Source: Xanthomonas cucurbitae (GTDB lineage: Bacteria > Pseudomonadota > Gammaproteobacteria > Xanthomonadales > Xanthomonadaceae). From it: DNA of 64,000 nucleotides. Positions 23,232 to 31,374 of this stretch are shown piece by piece. How positions within the stretch are numbered: the stretch's first letter is position 1; each line of letters begins with the position of its first letter. The notes beneath the pieces are model-generated. The model worked only from the letters and a program-made list of their open reading frames with translations. It made no database searches and was not told where the DNA came from. The position numbers were made by a program, and so were the translations under genes. Where the stretch lies: the NCBI RefSeq assembly GCF_002939885.1, contig NZ_MDED01000026.1, positions 1-64,000 of the forward strand, in the 5' to 3' direction.

Positions 23232-23948
23232 TTACAACACCAGGTCGCGCACCCGGTAACTGCCGGCGGGCCGGCCGATCAGGCGCTTGGCCGCGTGCAG
23301 GGCGCCGCGCGCGAAGATGTCGCGGTTGGTGGCGCGATGCACCAGCTCCACCCGCTCGCCCAGCCCGGTGAACTGCACCATGTGCTCACCGACGATATCG
23401 CCGGCACGCAGGCTGGCAAAGCGCGGCTGCGCACCGCTGCCGGTGGCGGCCTCGCCCAGGGTCAATGCGGTCCCCGAAGGCGCGTCCTGCTTGTGCACGT
23501 GATGCGCTTCGACGATGTCGCAATCCCAGCCCGGCAAGGTGCCGGCGGCGCGCTCGACCAGCTCGGTGAGTACCGCCACGCCCAGGCTGAAGTTGGACGC
23601 CCACACCAGCGGGATCCTTTGCGCCGCTTCCAGCAATGCCGACCGCTGCGCCTCGTCCAGCCCGGTGGTGCCGGACACCAGCGGTTTGCCGCGCTGCGCG
23701 CACAGCGCCAGGATCGGTGCAAAGCCCTGCGGCAGGCTGAAATCGATCGCCACATCGAAGGCCGGCGCGCCGCCCAGCTCGCTGGCGGCGAAGAACGGTA
23801 CGCCGTCCACCACCCGCTGCGCTGGCGAGCGCCCCACCACCGCACCGACGACCTGCACGGCCTCGTCTTCAGCCGCCAGGCGCAGCAAGGCCTTGCCCAT
23901 CCGCCCGGAGGCGCCGTGGATCAACACTTTTACAGAGGAACTTGTCAT
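23232..23948 (-). CDS. dapB: 4-hydroxy-tetrahydrodipicolinate reductase
   Basis: A 238-residue NAD(P)H-dependent enzyme of lysine and diaminopimelate synthesis. The nucleotide-binding loop is HGASGRMGKALL; the catalytic block EAHHVHKQDAPSGTAL carries the His and Lys residues typical of DapB. It is slightly shorter than the E. coli enzyme (273). It lies 238 bases upstream of carA on the same strand, so it may open the same transcript or stand alone. Confidence 0.95.
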   Translation of the reverse strand: MTSSSVKVLIHGASGRMGKALLRLAAEDEAVQVVGAVVGRSPAQRVVDGVPFFAASELGGAPAFDVAIDFSLPQGFAPILALCAQRGKPLVSGTTGLDEAQRSALLEAAQRIPLVWASNFSLGVAVLTELVERAAGTLPGWDCDIVEAHHVHKQDAPSGTALTLGEAATGSGAQPRFASLRAGDIVGEHMVQFTGLGERVELVHRATNRDIFARGALHAAKRLIGRPAGSYRVRDLVL

Positions 23949-23991
23949 GCCCGCAGGCTAGCGAGGCTGCGGGAGTTGTACAAGGTGCCGG

Positions 23992-24010
23992 GAATCGGGA
24001 ATCGGGAATG
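23992..24010. repeat. Short GGGAATC tandem repeat
   Basis: Three units of GGGAATC/GGGAATG between the aminotransferase stop and dapB start. It is the same heptamer that forms the large array at 30547-30679. Confidence 0.7.
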
Positions 24011-24109
24011 GTCAAAGCTTGAGGTATGCACCGATGGCACTGTGCGTATCGATGCGGGTGAAATCGCGCGTCACGCCGGCCGCCGGTGGACGCGCGGTTG
24101 TCGATGCCG

Positions 24110-25312
24110 TCATTGGCCCTGCGCTGGCAACTCGGCCAGTGCCTCGCGCAGCACCTCGCCCAACACGTGGATGCCGGTATCGATCCTCTCGCCCGGCACC
24201 GTCACGAACGACAACCGCAAGGTATTGGCCTGCGGCAAGGTGGCGAAGAACGGCGCGCCGGGCACGAAGGCCACGTTGCGTGCGATCGCCCGTGCCAGCA
24301 GCACTGTGCCGTCCAGCCCCGGCGGCAGGCTGACCCACAGGAACATTCCGCCTTCGGGGCGGTTCCATCGCACCTGTGCGGGAAAATGCCGGTCCAGCGC
24401 TTCCAGCATCAGGCTGCACTGGCGTGCATACAGCGCGCGAATCTGCGGGATGTGGGTATCGAGAAAATCGTCCTGCAGGGTCTGGTACACCACGCGCTGG
24501 GTGAACGACGGGGTATGCAGATCAGCCGCCTGCTTGGCCTGGATCAACTTGCCCAGCACCGCTTCCGGCGCCACCACGTACCCCAGCCGCAGGCCGGGCG
24601 CGAGCACCTTGGAAAACGAGCCCATGTAGATGACGCCGTCGGGGTTCATCGACAACAGGCTGGGCAGCGGCTCCCCGCTGTAATACAGCTCGCCATAGGG
24701 ATCGTCTTCGACGATCGGTACGCCCGCCTGCGCCGCACGTTCCACCAGCGCCTGGCGTCGGGCCAGCGGCAGACGGCGGCCGGTGGGATTCTGGAAATTG
24801 GGCAGGCAATACAGAAACCGTGCATCGGCCAGCAGCGCCGGATCCAGCGCCTCCACCACCACACCCTCTTCGTCGGAGGGCATGCCGACGAAGCCGGGCT
24901 GGAACAGCGAAAACGCCTGCAGCGCGCCGAGATAGCTCGGCGTTTCCACCAGCACCTTGCTGCCTTCGTCGATGAACACCTTGCCCAGCAGGTCCAGGCC
25001 CTGTTGCGAGCCAGTGGTGATCAGCACCTGACTGGGCCGGATGCTGGCGCCATCGCGGCTCAGCCGCGCAGCCACCCATTCGCGCAGCGGCGCATAGCCT
25101 TCGGTCGGGCCGTATTGCAGCGCGGCCTGCGGCGCATCGCGCAATACCTGGTCGCTGGCCGCGCGCATGCGCTCCACCGGAAACGTGGCCGGCGATGGCA
25201 GACCACCGGCGAAGGAAATGACCTCCGGGCGCTCGGTCACCTTGAGGATTTCGCGAATCGCCGAACTGGTCAGCGCCTGCGCACGTCGGGAGATCTGGAA
25301 GGAAGTGGTCAT
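24110..25312 (-). CDS. PLP-dependent class I/II aminotransferase (2-aminoadipate/aromatic type)
   Basis: A 400-residue fold-type I aminotransferase. The start MTTSFQISRR is at 25312; the upstream extension is not family sequence. PVISFAGGLP-like VISFAGGLPSP (N-terminal), EDDPYGELYY (PLP-ring Asp and Tyr) and MGSFSKVLAPGLRLGY with the Schiff-base Lys are visible. The family includes LysN-type 2-aminoadipate transaminases and broad aromatic/branched-chain enzymes; the substrate is not decided by sequence. There is no DNA-binding domain, so it is not a MocR regulator. Confidence 0.88.
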   Translation of the reverse strand: MTTSFQISRRAQALTSSAIREILKVTERPEVISFAGGLPSPATFPVERMRAASDQVLRDAPQAALQYGPTEGYAPLREWVAARLSRDGASIRPSQVLITTGSQQGLDLLGKVFIDEGSKVLVETPSYLGALQAFSLFQPGFVGMPSDEEGVVVEALDPALLADARFLYCLPNFQNPTGRRLPLARRQALVERAAQAGVPIVEDDPYGELYYSGEPLPSLLSMNPDGVIYMGSFSKVLAPGLRLGYVVAPEAVLGKLIQAKQAADLHTPSFTQRVVYQTLQDDFLDTHIPQIRALYARQCSLMLEALDRHFPAQVRWNRPEGGMFLWVSLPPGLDGTVLLARAIARNVAFVPGAPFFATLPQANTLRLSFVTVPGERIDTGIHVLGEVLREALAELPAQGQ

Positions 25313-25378
25313 GGCGCTAGCATAACCAACCGCTGCGGCGGACGGGGTGTGCACTGCGTGGCGCCGGGCCAGCGTGCG

Positions 25379-25633
25379 TCAGTGCCTGCGCGGTGGCGTC
25401 GGGCCGCAACTGTCGCAGCCGCCACAGGACGCGCCCGCCTGGGTGGCCGGCGGCGCCACGCGACGGCCAAGCGCCCGCATCCAGGCTGGCCGCCCATCGC
25501 GCAGCAGCACCAGCGCAAGCGCGCCGCGCAGCCGTCGCAAGCCGCCGGGGAACTGCTTGTTCATCACCACCCACACGCTCAGCAGCACCGCGACGGCGAT
25601 GACCACATACTGCAGGGTGAGCGACAGGTCCAT
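25379..25633 (-). CDS. Small Cys-rich membrane protein of the feo operon
   Basis: An 84-residue protein starting one base after the feoB stop. One N-terminal membrane helix (~8-24) is followed by a basic linker and a Cys-rich end, CGGCDSCG. Small proteins of this kind commonly follow feoB and are called FeoB-associated Cys-rich proteins; they may bind iron or a cluster and regulate the transporter. It is not a winged-helix FeoC. Confidence 0.75.
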   Translation of the reverse strand: MDLSLTLQYVVIAVAVLLSVWVVMNKQFPGGLRRLRGALALVLLRDGRPAWMRALGRRVAPPATQAGASCGGCDSCGPTPPRRH

Positions 25634-25634
25634 C

Positions 25635-27494
25635 TCAGCCAGCCCCGAGCGCGACCGCCAACTGGTAGGTCACCAGCGAGGCCAGGTAGGCCAGCGCGAA
25701 CAGGTAGACCGCGCTGATGGTCATCTGCTTCCACGAGTTGGTTTCGCGTTTGATCGTGGCCAGCGTAGAGATGCACATCGGCGCGTAGATGTACCAGACC
25801 AGCAGCGACAGCGCGGTGGCCAGCGACCAACCATCGCTGATGAGTGGCGACAGCGCCTGCGCCGCCGCATCGTCATCGGCGGCCGACAGCGCGTACACCG
25901 TGGCCAGCGAGGCTACCGCCACTTCGCGCGCAGCAAGGCCAGGAATCAGCGCGATGCAGATCTGCCAGTTGAAGCCCAGCGGTGCAAAGAACACCGCCAT
26001 CGCATGGCCGATGCGGCCGGCGAAGCTGTAGTCGATCGCCGGCAAGGTGGCATTGGCGGGCGCCGCCGGGAACGAGAGCAGGAACCACAATAGAATGGTC
26101 AGCGCAAGGATGATGCCGCCCACGCGCTTGAGGAAGATCCACGCGCGCTCCCATAACCCCAGCGCCAGGTCGCGCAGCTGCGGCACGCGATAGGACGGCA
26201 GCTCCAGCATCAACGGGTGTTCGCTCTTGTCGCGGCGCCACTTCTTCATCATCCACGACACCAGCAGCGCACTGACGATGGCCGCAGCGTACAAGCCGAA
26301 CAACACCAGCCCCTGCTGGTTGAAGATGCCCCATACCGTCTTTTGCGGAATGAAGGCGCCGATCAGCAGCGCATACACCGGCAGGCGCGCCGAACACGTC
26401 ATCAATGGCGCGACCATGATGGTGGCGAGCCGGTCGCGTGGGTCCTGGATGCTGCGGGTGGACATGATGCCCGGCACCGCACACGCAAAACTCGACAGCA
26501 ACGGAATGAACGAGCGCCCGGACAAGCCGGCCGCCGCCATCATGCGATCAAGCAGGAAGGCCGCACGCGGCAGGTAGCCAGACTCTTCCAGCGCCAGGAT
26601 GAAGGCGAACAGGATCAGGATCTGCGGCAGGAAGATGATGACCCCACCCAGGCCGGCGATGATGCCGTCCTTGAGCAGGCTGTTGAGCGGGCCTTCGGGA
26701 AAGCTGGTCCCCACCCACTCACCCAGCGCAGCGGTGCCGGCATCGATCAGGTCCATCACCGGGGTGGCCCAGGCATACACCGCCTGGAAGATCAGGAACA
26801 TCACCACCGCCAGCGTCACCAGCCCCCAGATGGGATGCAACAGCCAGCGGTCCAGCGCGTCGTCCACCCGCGCCGTGCGCGTCGGCATGGTCACCGCCGC
26901 GCTCAGGATCTGCCGCACCTGCGCGTGATAATTACCGTCCGCCGGTGGCGTCGCGGTTGGTGCGGCCAGGCTGGCCGCCTGCGAATCGAGCCGTTCCACC
27001 AGGGTCTTGGCGCCACCGCGCCGCACTGCCACGGTTTCCACCACCGGCACGCCCAGCGCCTGTTCCAGCGCCGGCAGGTCGATGACGATGCCGCGTCGCT
27101 GTGCGGCATCGACCATGTTCAACGCCACGAGCATCGGCCGGCCCAGTTCGCGCAGCTCCAGCGCAAAGCGCAGGTGCAGGCGCAGATTGGTGGCATCCAT
27201 CACGCACACCAGCACGTCCGGTGCCGGTTCGCCGGGATAGAAGCCGCGGCACAGGTCGCGGGTGATCGCCTCGTCCAGGCTGGCCGGCTGCAGGCTGTAG
27301 GCACCGGGCAGGTCCAGCACCGCGAAGTCACGGCCGGAGGGCGCACGGAAGTGCCCTTCCTTGCGCTCGACGGTGACGCCGGTGTAATTGGCCACTTTCT
27401 GCCGACTGCCGGTCAGCTGATTGAACAGCGCGGTCTTGCCGCTGTTGGGATTACCCACCAGGGCCAGGCGCAAGGGCACGGCAGCGACGCTCAT
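25635..27494 (-). CDS. feoB: Ferrous iron transporter FeoB
   Basis: A 619-residue inner-membrane Fe(II) permease with an N-terminal G domain. GTPase motifs are GNPNSGKT (G1), DLPGAYS (G3) and NMVD (G4). The membrane part contains two Gate motifs, around residues 340-350 (SSFACAVPGIMS) and further on. It is shorter than the E. coli protein (773). The start overlaps the feoA stop by four bases, so the two are translationally coupled. Confidence 0.96.
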   Translation of the reverse strand: MSVAAVPLRLALVGNPNSGKTALFNQLTGSRQKVANYTGVTVERKEGHFRAPSGRDFAVLDLPGAYSLQPASLDEAITRDLCRGFYPGEPAPDVLVCVMDATNLRLHLRFALELRELGRPMLVALNMVDAAQRRGIVIDLPALEQALGVPVVETVAVRRGGAKTLVERLDSQAASLAAPTATPPADGNYHAQVRQILSAAVTMPTRTARVDDALDRWLLHPIWGLVTLAVVMFLIFQAVYAWATPVMDLIDAGTAALGEWVGTSFPEGPLNSLLKDGIIAGLGGVIIFLPQILILFAFILALEESGYLPRAAFLLDRMMAAAGLSGRSFIPLLSSFACAVPGIMSTRSIQDPRDRLATIMVAPLMTCSARLPVYALLIGAFIPQKTVWGIFNQQGLVLFGLYAAAIVSALLVSWMMKKWRRDKSEHPLMLELPSYRVPQLRDLALGLWERAWIFLKRVGGIILALTILLWFLLSFPAAPANATLPAIDYSFAGRIGHAMAVFFAPLGFNWQICIALIPGLAAREVAVASLATVYALSAADDDAAAQALSPLISDGWSLATALSLLVWYIYAPMCISTLATIKRETNSWKQMTISAVYLFALAYLASLVTYQLAVALGAG

Positions 27495-27721
27495 GCCGAC
27501 ACCTCTTGACGCACCTGCACGCGGGCGGCTTCACTGCGCCGCAGCGCAAAACGCGTATAGCCAACCTGCACCAGCAATGGCTCACGACCCACCGGCCCGG
27601 TGGCCAGCACGGTGACCTCTTCGCCCGCCACGAAGCCCAGCTCGCGCAGCCGCCGTGCAATGGTGTCGTTGGGAAGACGATCCTCTACCGAATCCACGAT
27701 GGCCACGCGATGCAGGGGCAT
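27491..27721 (-). CDS. feoA: Ferrous iron transport accessory protein FeoA (SH3-like)
   Basis: A small SH3-fold cytoplasmic protein needed for FeoB function, with the family block ARRLRELGFVAGEEVTVL. I choose ATG 27721 (MPLHRVAIVD), giving 76 residues, about the usual FeoA length. The frame is open to ATG 27778, adding 19 residues, but that stretch coincides with a Fur-like box and is unlike the family. No strong ribosome site supports either start. Confidence 0.88.
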   Translation of the reverse strand: MPLHRVAIVDSVEDRLPNDTIARRLRELGFVAGEEVTVLATGPVGREPLLVQVGYTRFALRRSEAARVQVRQEVSA

Positions 27722-27753
27722 GTCGGACAACGTCACAAAGACGGCCTGGTGAT

Positions 27754-27768
27754 TAGGAATGGTTCTCA
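27754..27768 (-). promoter_or_regulatory. Fur-like box upstream of feoA
   Basis: Reads TGAGAACCATTCCTA on the minus strand, an imperfect 7-1-7 match to the Fur pattern TGATAATNATTATCA. It lies 33 bases upstream of the preferred feoA start. Iron repression of feoAB through Fur is well known in other bacteria; here it is an inference from the site. Confidence 0.45.
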
Positions 27769-27853
27769 ATTCTAGCATCGACGCACTGCATCATGGCCGA
27801 GACGGGCCGTACCGCTATCATGGTTCGCATCTCATTCATGGACGTCTATCGCA

Positions 27854-28651
27854 ATGCAGGACACTGGCTTGATCGTCGAGGACCACGGACCGGTTCGCAC
27901 CCTGCGCCTGCACCGCCCCATGGTGCACAACGCCTTCGACGCGACCTTGATCGCCGCCCTCACCGAGGCCTTGCAACAGGCCGGCCGTGCAGCGCAGATC
28001 CGCGTGGTGGTGCTGACCGGTGCCGGCGATGCATTTTCCGCAGGTGCAGACCTGAACTGGATGCGTGGCATGGCCACTGCCAGCGAGGCGGACAATGCCG
28101 CCGATGCATCGGCGCTTGCGCGGCTGATGCGCACCTTGGACGAACTGCCCAAGCCCACCATCGCCCGCGTCAATGGCGCCGCCTTCGGTGGCGGCGTGGG
28201 GCTGGTGGCCTGCTGCGATATCGCCATCGGCTGCACCGAGGCGCGCTTCGGCCTGACCGAGAGCAAGCTGGGGCTGCTGCCGGCGGTGATCTCGCCGTAT
28301 GTCGTCGCCGCCATCGGCGCGCGCCAGGCGCGGCGCTGGTTCGCCACCGCCGAAATCTTCGATGCCGGCACCGCACAACTGCTGGGCCTGCTGCATCAGT
28401 TGGTGGCGTCCGATCAACTGGACACGGCAGTGGAACGCCAGATCCGCCTGCTGCTGGCGGCCGCACCGCTGGCCGCCAGCACTGCCAAGGCCTTGGTGCG
28501 CTCGGTCATGCCGCCCGCTGATCGCGACGCCATCGATGCGGCCAACGCGGCCTGGATCGCCCGCCTGCGGGTATCGCCCGAGGGCCAGGAGGGTCTGGGC
28601 GCGTTTCTCGGCAAGCGCACCCCGGCCTGGGTACCGGAGAACGTGGCATGA
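27854..28651 (+). CDS. Enoyl-CoA hydratase/isomerase family (methylglutaconyl-CoA hydratase-like, LiuC)
   Basis: A 265-residue crotonase-fold enzyme. The oxyanion-hole segments are FSAGADLNWM (~60-69) and NGAAFGGGVGLV (~104-115); the usual catalytic Glu region is GLTESKLGLLPA. The position just upstream of HMG-CoA lyase suggests the leucine/isovalerate pathway, where LiuC hydrates methylglutaconyl-CoA. The stop overlaps a 36-codon frame that itself overlaps the lyase start. Divergent from feoA. Confidence 0.85.
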   Translation: MQDTGLIVEDHGPVRTLRLHRPMVHNAFDATLIAALTEALQQAGRAAQIRVVVLTGAGDAFSAGADLNWMRGMATASEADNAADASALARLMRTLDELPKPTIARVNGAAFGGGVGLVACCDIAIGCTEARFGLTESKLGLLPAVISPYVVAAIGARQARRWFATAEIFDAGTAQLLGLLHQLVASDQLDTAVERQIRLLLAAAPLAASTAKALVRSVMPPADRDAIDAANAAWIARLRVSPEGQEGLGAFLGKRTPAWVPENVA

Positions 28652-28758
28652 CGCTGCTTGCCTGCTGCGATATCGGCGGCGGCACGGCGGCGCCCGTCGG
28701 CATCGGCATCGAGTGCCGCGCTGCGCTAGCCGCCGCGCCCAGGACAGCGGCGGCATGA
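28648..28758 (+). CDS. Possible 36-residue ORF coupled to both neighbours (or deletion scar)
   Basis: ATG at 28648 overlaps the hydratase stop (ATGA) and its own TGA (28756-28758) overlaps the lyase ATG at 28755. The peptide is Ala/Gly-rich with three Cys and has no recognisable domain. In many liu/mcc operons the gene for the biotin-bearing methylcrotonyl-CoA carboxylase subunit stands exactly here, so this could be what is left after its loss. It may also simply be a spacer that keeps ribosomes moving between genes. Confidence 0.35.
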   Translation: MTLLACCDIGGGTAAPVGIGIECRAALAAAPRTAAA

Positions 28759-29651
28759 GCGACTTCGTCCGCATCGTCGAGGTGGGTCCACGCGATGGAC
28801 TGCAGAACGAGACCCAGCCGATCGCCACCGCCGACAAGATCGCCTTGATCGATCAGTTGTCGGCCACCGGCCTGCGCAGCATCGAAGCCACCAGTTTCGT
28901 CAGCCCACGCTGGGTACCGCAACTGGCCGACGCCGCCGAGGTGTTCGCCGGTATCACGCAAGCGCCGGGCATTGCCTATCCGGTGCTGGTGCCGAACCTG
29001 CAGGGCTATGTGCGTGCACAGGCGGCTGGGGCGCGCGAGGTGGCGGTGTTCACTGCAGCGTCGGAGGCATTCAACCGCACCAATACCAATGCCGGCATCG
29101 ACGAATCGATCGAGCGCTTTCGCCCGATCCTGGAGCAGGCCGCCATCGACGGCGTGCGCGTACGCGGCTATGTCTCCACCGTGCTCGGCTGCCCGTACCA
29201 GGGGGAGGTGCCGTTGGCCGACGTGGTAGATGTCGCGCAACGGCTGCATGCGCTGGGCTGCTATGAAATCTCGCTGGGCGACACCATCGGGGTCGGCACG
29301 CCGCGCAAGGCGCAGCAGATGCTGGCCGCCGTGGCGCAGCAGGTGCCGATGCAGGCCCTGGCGGTGCATTTCCACGATACCTACGGCCAGGCGCTGGCCA
29401 ATATCGCCGCCTGTCTCGACCAAGGCGTGCGCGTGGTCGATGCGGCGGTTTCCGGCGCCGGCGGTTGCCCGTACGCCAAGGGGGCCAGCGGCAATGTCGC
29501 CAGCGAAGACGTGGTGTACCTGCTGCATGGCCTGGGCATGTCCACCGGCATCGACCTGCCCGCCCTGGCCCGCACCGGCCGCTGGCTGGCGCAACTGCTG
29601 GGCCGCGAGAGCGGCAGCAAGACCGGCAAGGCGCTGGCGACGGCCGCCTGA
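28755..29651 (+). CDS. Hydroxymethylglutaryl-CoA lyase
   Basis: A 298-residue HMGL-like TIM barrel that splits HMG-CoA to acetyl-CoA and acetoacetate, the last step of leucine breakdown. VEVGPRDGLQNE carries the metal-binding Asp and catalytic Arg; HFHDTYGQAL holds the metal-binding His pair; SGAGGCPYAKGASGNVASED contains the signature Cys. It fits the liuE/mvaB family. It follows the hydratase through an overlapping short frame. Confidence 0.93.
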   Translation: MSDFVRIVEVGPRDGLQNETQPIATADKIALIDQLSATGLRSIEATSFVSPRWVPQLADAAEVFAGITQAPGIAYPVLVPNLQGYVRAQAAGAREVAVFTAASEAFNRTNTNAGIDESIERFRPILEQAAIDGVRVRGYVSTVLGCPYQGEVPLADVVDVAQRLHALGCYEISLGDTIGVGTPRKAQQMLAAVAQQVPMQALAVHFHDTYGQALANIAACLDQGVRVVDAAVSGAGGCPYAKGASGNVASEDVVYLLHGLGMSTGIDLPALARTGRWLAQLLGRESGSKTGKALATAA

Positions 29652-29773
29652 GGGGTCGCCAGCGTTACCACCACGATCGCGCGAAGGCTTCGGATAGAAT
29701 TGCCGGCCACGCACCCACCCGTTCGCGCGCCGATCTGCATTGGCCTGCAACGCTTCTTTCCGGGAATCCTTCC

Positions 29774-30544
29774 ATGCAGCCAACCTCTGTCCTTGCCGCG
29801 ATCACTGGCGGCGTCTCCGGCCTGGGCCTGGCCGTGGCACAACGCATCGTGGCCGACGGCGGCCAGGTGGCGCTGTTCGATGTCAATGCCGACAAGGCCG
29901 ACGCCGCGCTGGCGTTGCTGGGCGCAGGCAACGCGCATTACTTCGCCACCGACGTCACCGACGAGGCACAGGTGTCGGCCAACATCGCCCAGGCCGCGCA
30001 GGCGCTGGGCGGGCTCAACCTGGTAGTCAATTGTGCCGGCATCCTGGGCGCTGGCCGCGTCCTGGGCAAGGACGCGCCGATGCCGCTGGCGACCTTCCGC
30101 AACACCGTGCTGGTCAACCTGGTTGGCAGCTTCAATGTCGCCAAGGCTGCGGCCGATGTCATGCAACACAATGCGGCCGGCGACGACGGCGAGCGCGGGC
30201 TCATCATACACACCGCCTCGGTCGCCGCCTTCGAGGGGCAGATCGGCCAGGCCGCATATGCCGCCAGCAAGGGCGGCGTGGTCAGCATGACCCTGCCGAT
30301 GGCACGCGAGCTGGCGCGTTTCGGCATCCGCGTGATGACCATCGCCCCTGGCGTGTTCTGGACCCCGATGGTGGACGGCATGCCCGAAGCGCTGCAGCAA
30401 TCGCTGTCGGCCGCGATCCCGTTCCCGTCGCGCCTGGGCCAGCCCGAGGAATACGCCGACACCGTCGCCTTCCTCCTGCGCAATCGCTATCTCAACGGCG
30501 AAGTGATCCGCCTGGACGGCGGCGTGCGATTGGCGCCCAAGTAG
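29774..30544 (+). CDS. Short-chain dehydrogenase (3-hydroxyacyl-CoA dehydrogenase type II-like)
   Basis: A 256-residue NAD-dependent enzyme. The Rossmann loop is ITGGVSGLGLAV, NCAG is at ~86-89, and the catalytic Ser/Tyr/Lys are in TASVAAF and YAASKGG. The pattern ITGGVSGLG and PFPSRLGQPEEYA resembles human HSD17B10, which acts on 2-methyl-3-hydroxybutyryl-CoA, fitting the acyl-CoA genes upstream. ATG 29774 is preferred, as the fold begins there although the frame opens earlier inside the lyase gene. Confidence 0.88.
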   Translation: MQPTSVLAAITGGVSGLGLAVAQRIVADGGQVALFDVNADKADAALALLGAGNAHYFATDVTDEAQVSANIAQAAQALGGLNLVVNCAGILGAGRVLGKDAPMPLATFRNTVLVNLVGSFNVAKAAADVMQHNAAGDDGERGLIIHTASVAAFEGQIGQAAYAASKGGVVSMTLPMARELARFGIRVMTIAPGVFWTPMVDGMPEALQQSLSAAIPFPSRLGQPEEYADTVAFLLRNRYLNGEVIRLDGGVRLAPK

Positions 30545-30546
30545 CC

Positions 30547-30679
30547 GGGAATCGGGAATCGGGAATCGGGAATCGGGAATGGGGAATCGCAACGACGCCC
30601 TACTCTCAGCACCCCGGCCCCGGCTTTTTCGATTCCCCATTCCCCATTCCCCATTCCCCATTCCCTACTCCCGATTCCC
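30547..30679. repeat. Inverted GGGAATC heptamer array
   Basis: The left arm (30547-30588) is about six units of GGGAATC/GGGAATG; the right arm (30631-30679) is the complementary run of GATTCCC/CATTCCC. The spacer of ~42 bases holds CCCCGGCCCCGGCTTTTTC. RNA from this region would fold into a strong hairpin. The right arm runs up to the base before the efpL ATG. Confidence 0.9.
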
Positions 30680-31246
30680 ATGAAAGCCAACGACATCAAG
30701 AAAGGCAACGTCGTCGAATACAACGGCGGCATTTACCAGATCCGCGACATCGAGCGCAGCTCGCCGCAGGGGCGCGGCGGCAACGTGCGCTTCCGCTTCA
30801 TCATGTACAGCGTGCCCGGCGGCGCCAAGCTGGATGCCAGCTTCGATGCCGACGACAACCTGCCGGACGTCGAGCTGCTGCGCCGTCAGTCCACGTTCTC
30901 CTACAAGGACGGCGAAGCATTCGTGTTCATGGACGACGAAGACTTCACCCCCTATACGCTGGACGCGGACGTGATCGGCAACGATGCCGGCTACATCACC
31001 GATGGCCTCACCGGCATCTACGTGCAGGTGATCGACGACCAGCCGGTGGCCGTGCAACTGCCGCAGACGGTCACCCTGGAAGTGGTGGAAACCCCGCCCG
31101 AGCTCAAAGGCGGCACCGCTACCAAGCGCCCGAAGCCGGCCAAGCTCAACACCGGCATGGAAATCATGGTGCCCGAGTACATCGGCAACGGCGAACGCGT
31201 GTTGGTCAATACCACAACCGGTGAATTCGCCGGTCGCGCCGACTGA
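30680..31246 (+). CDS. yeiP: Elongation factor P-like protein EfpL/YeiP
   Basis: A 188-residue three-domain paralogue of EF-P. It helps ribosomes past difficult peptide bonds. It starts [17 protein letters not shown] and ends in RAD like E. coli YeiP; the loop that carries the modified Lys in EF-P reads SSPQGRGGN here, with Arg at its tip and no Lys, as expected for Efp[15 protein letters not shown]-type block [19 protein letters not shown] is intact. No Shine-Dalgarno is visible because the repeat array abuts the start codon. Confidence 0.93.
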   Translation: MKANDIKKGNVVEYNGGIYQIRDIERSSPQGRGGNVRFRFIMYSVPGGAKLDASFDADDNLPDVELLRRQSTFSYKDGEAFVFMDDEDFTPYTLDADVIGNDAGYITDGLTGIYVQVIDDQPVAVQLPQTVTLEVVETPPELKGGTATKRPKPAKLNTGMEIMVPEYIGNGERVLVNTTTGEFAGRAD

Positions 31247-31374
31247 GGTGGCATCTGAAGGCAGCCCTGTCACCGGGGCTGCTGGCTGACTGCACCGCCA
31301 ATCCGGTGCCGACGCGCCGGACTTGGTGGACGCCGTACCACCGTGACGCCGCGTGCCTGGCGCACGCCAAGCAC

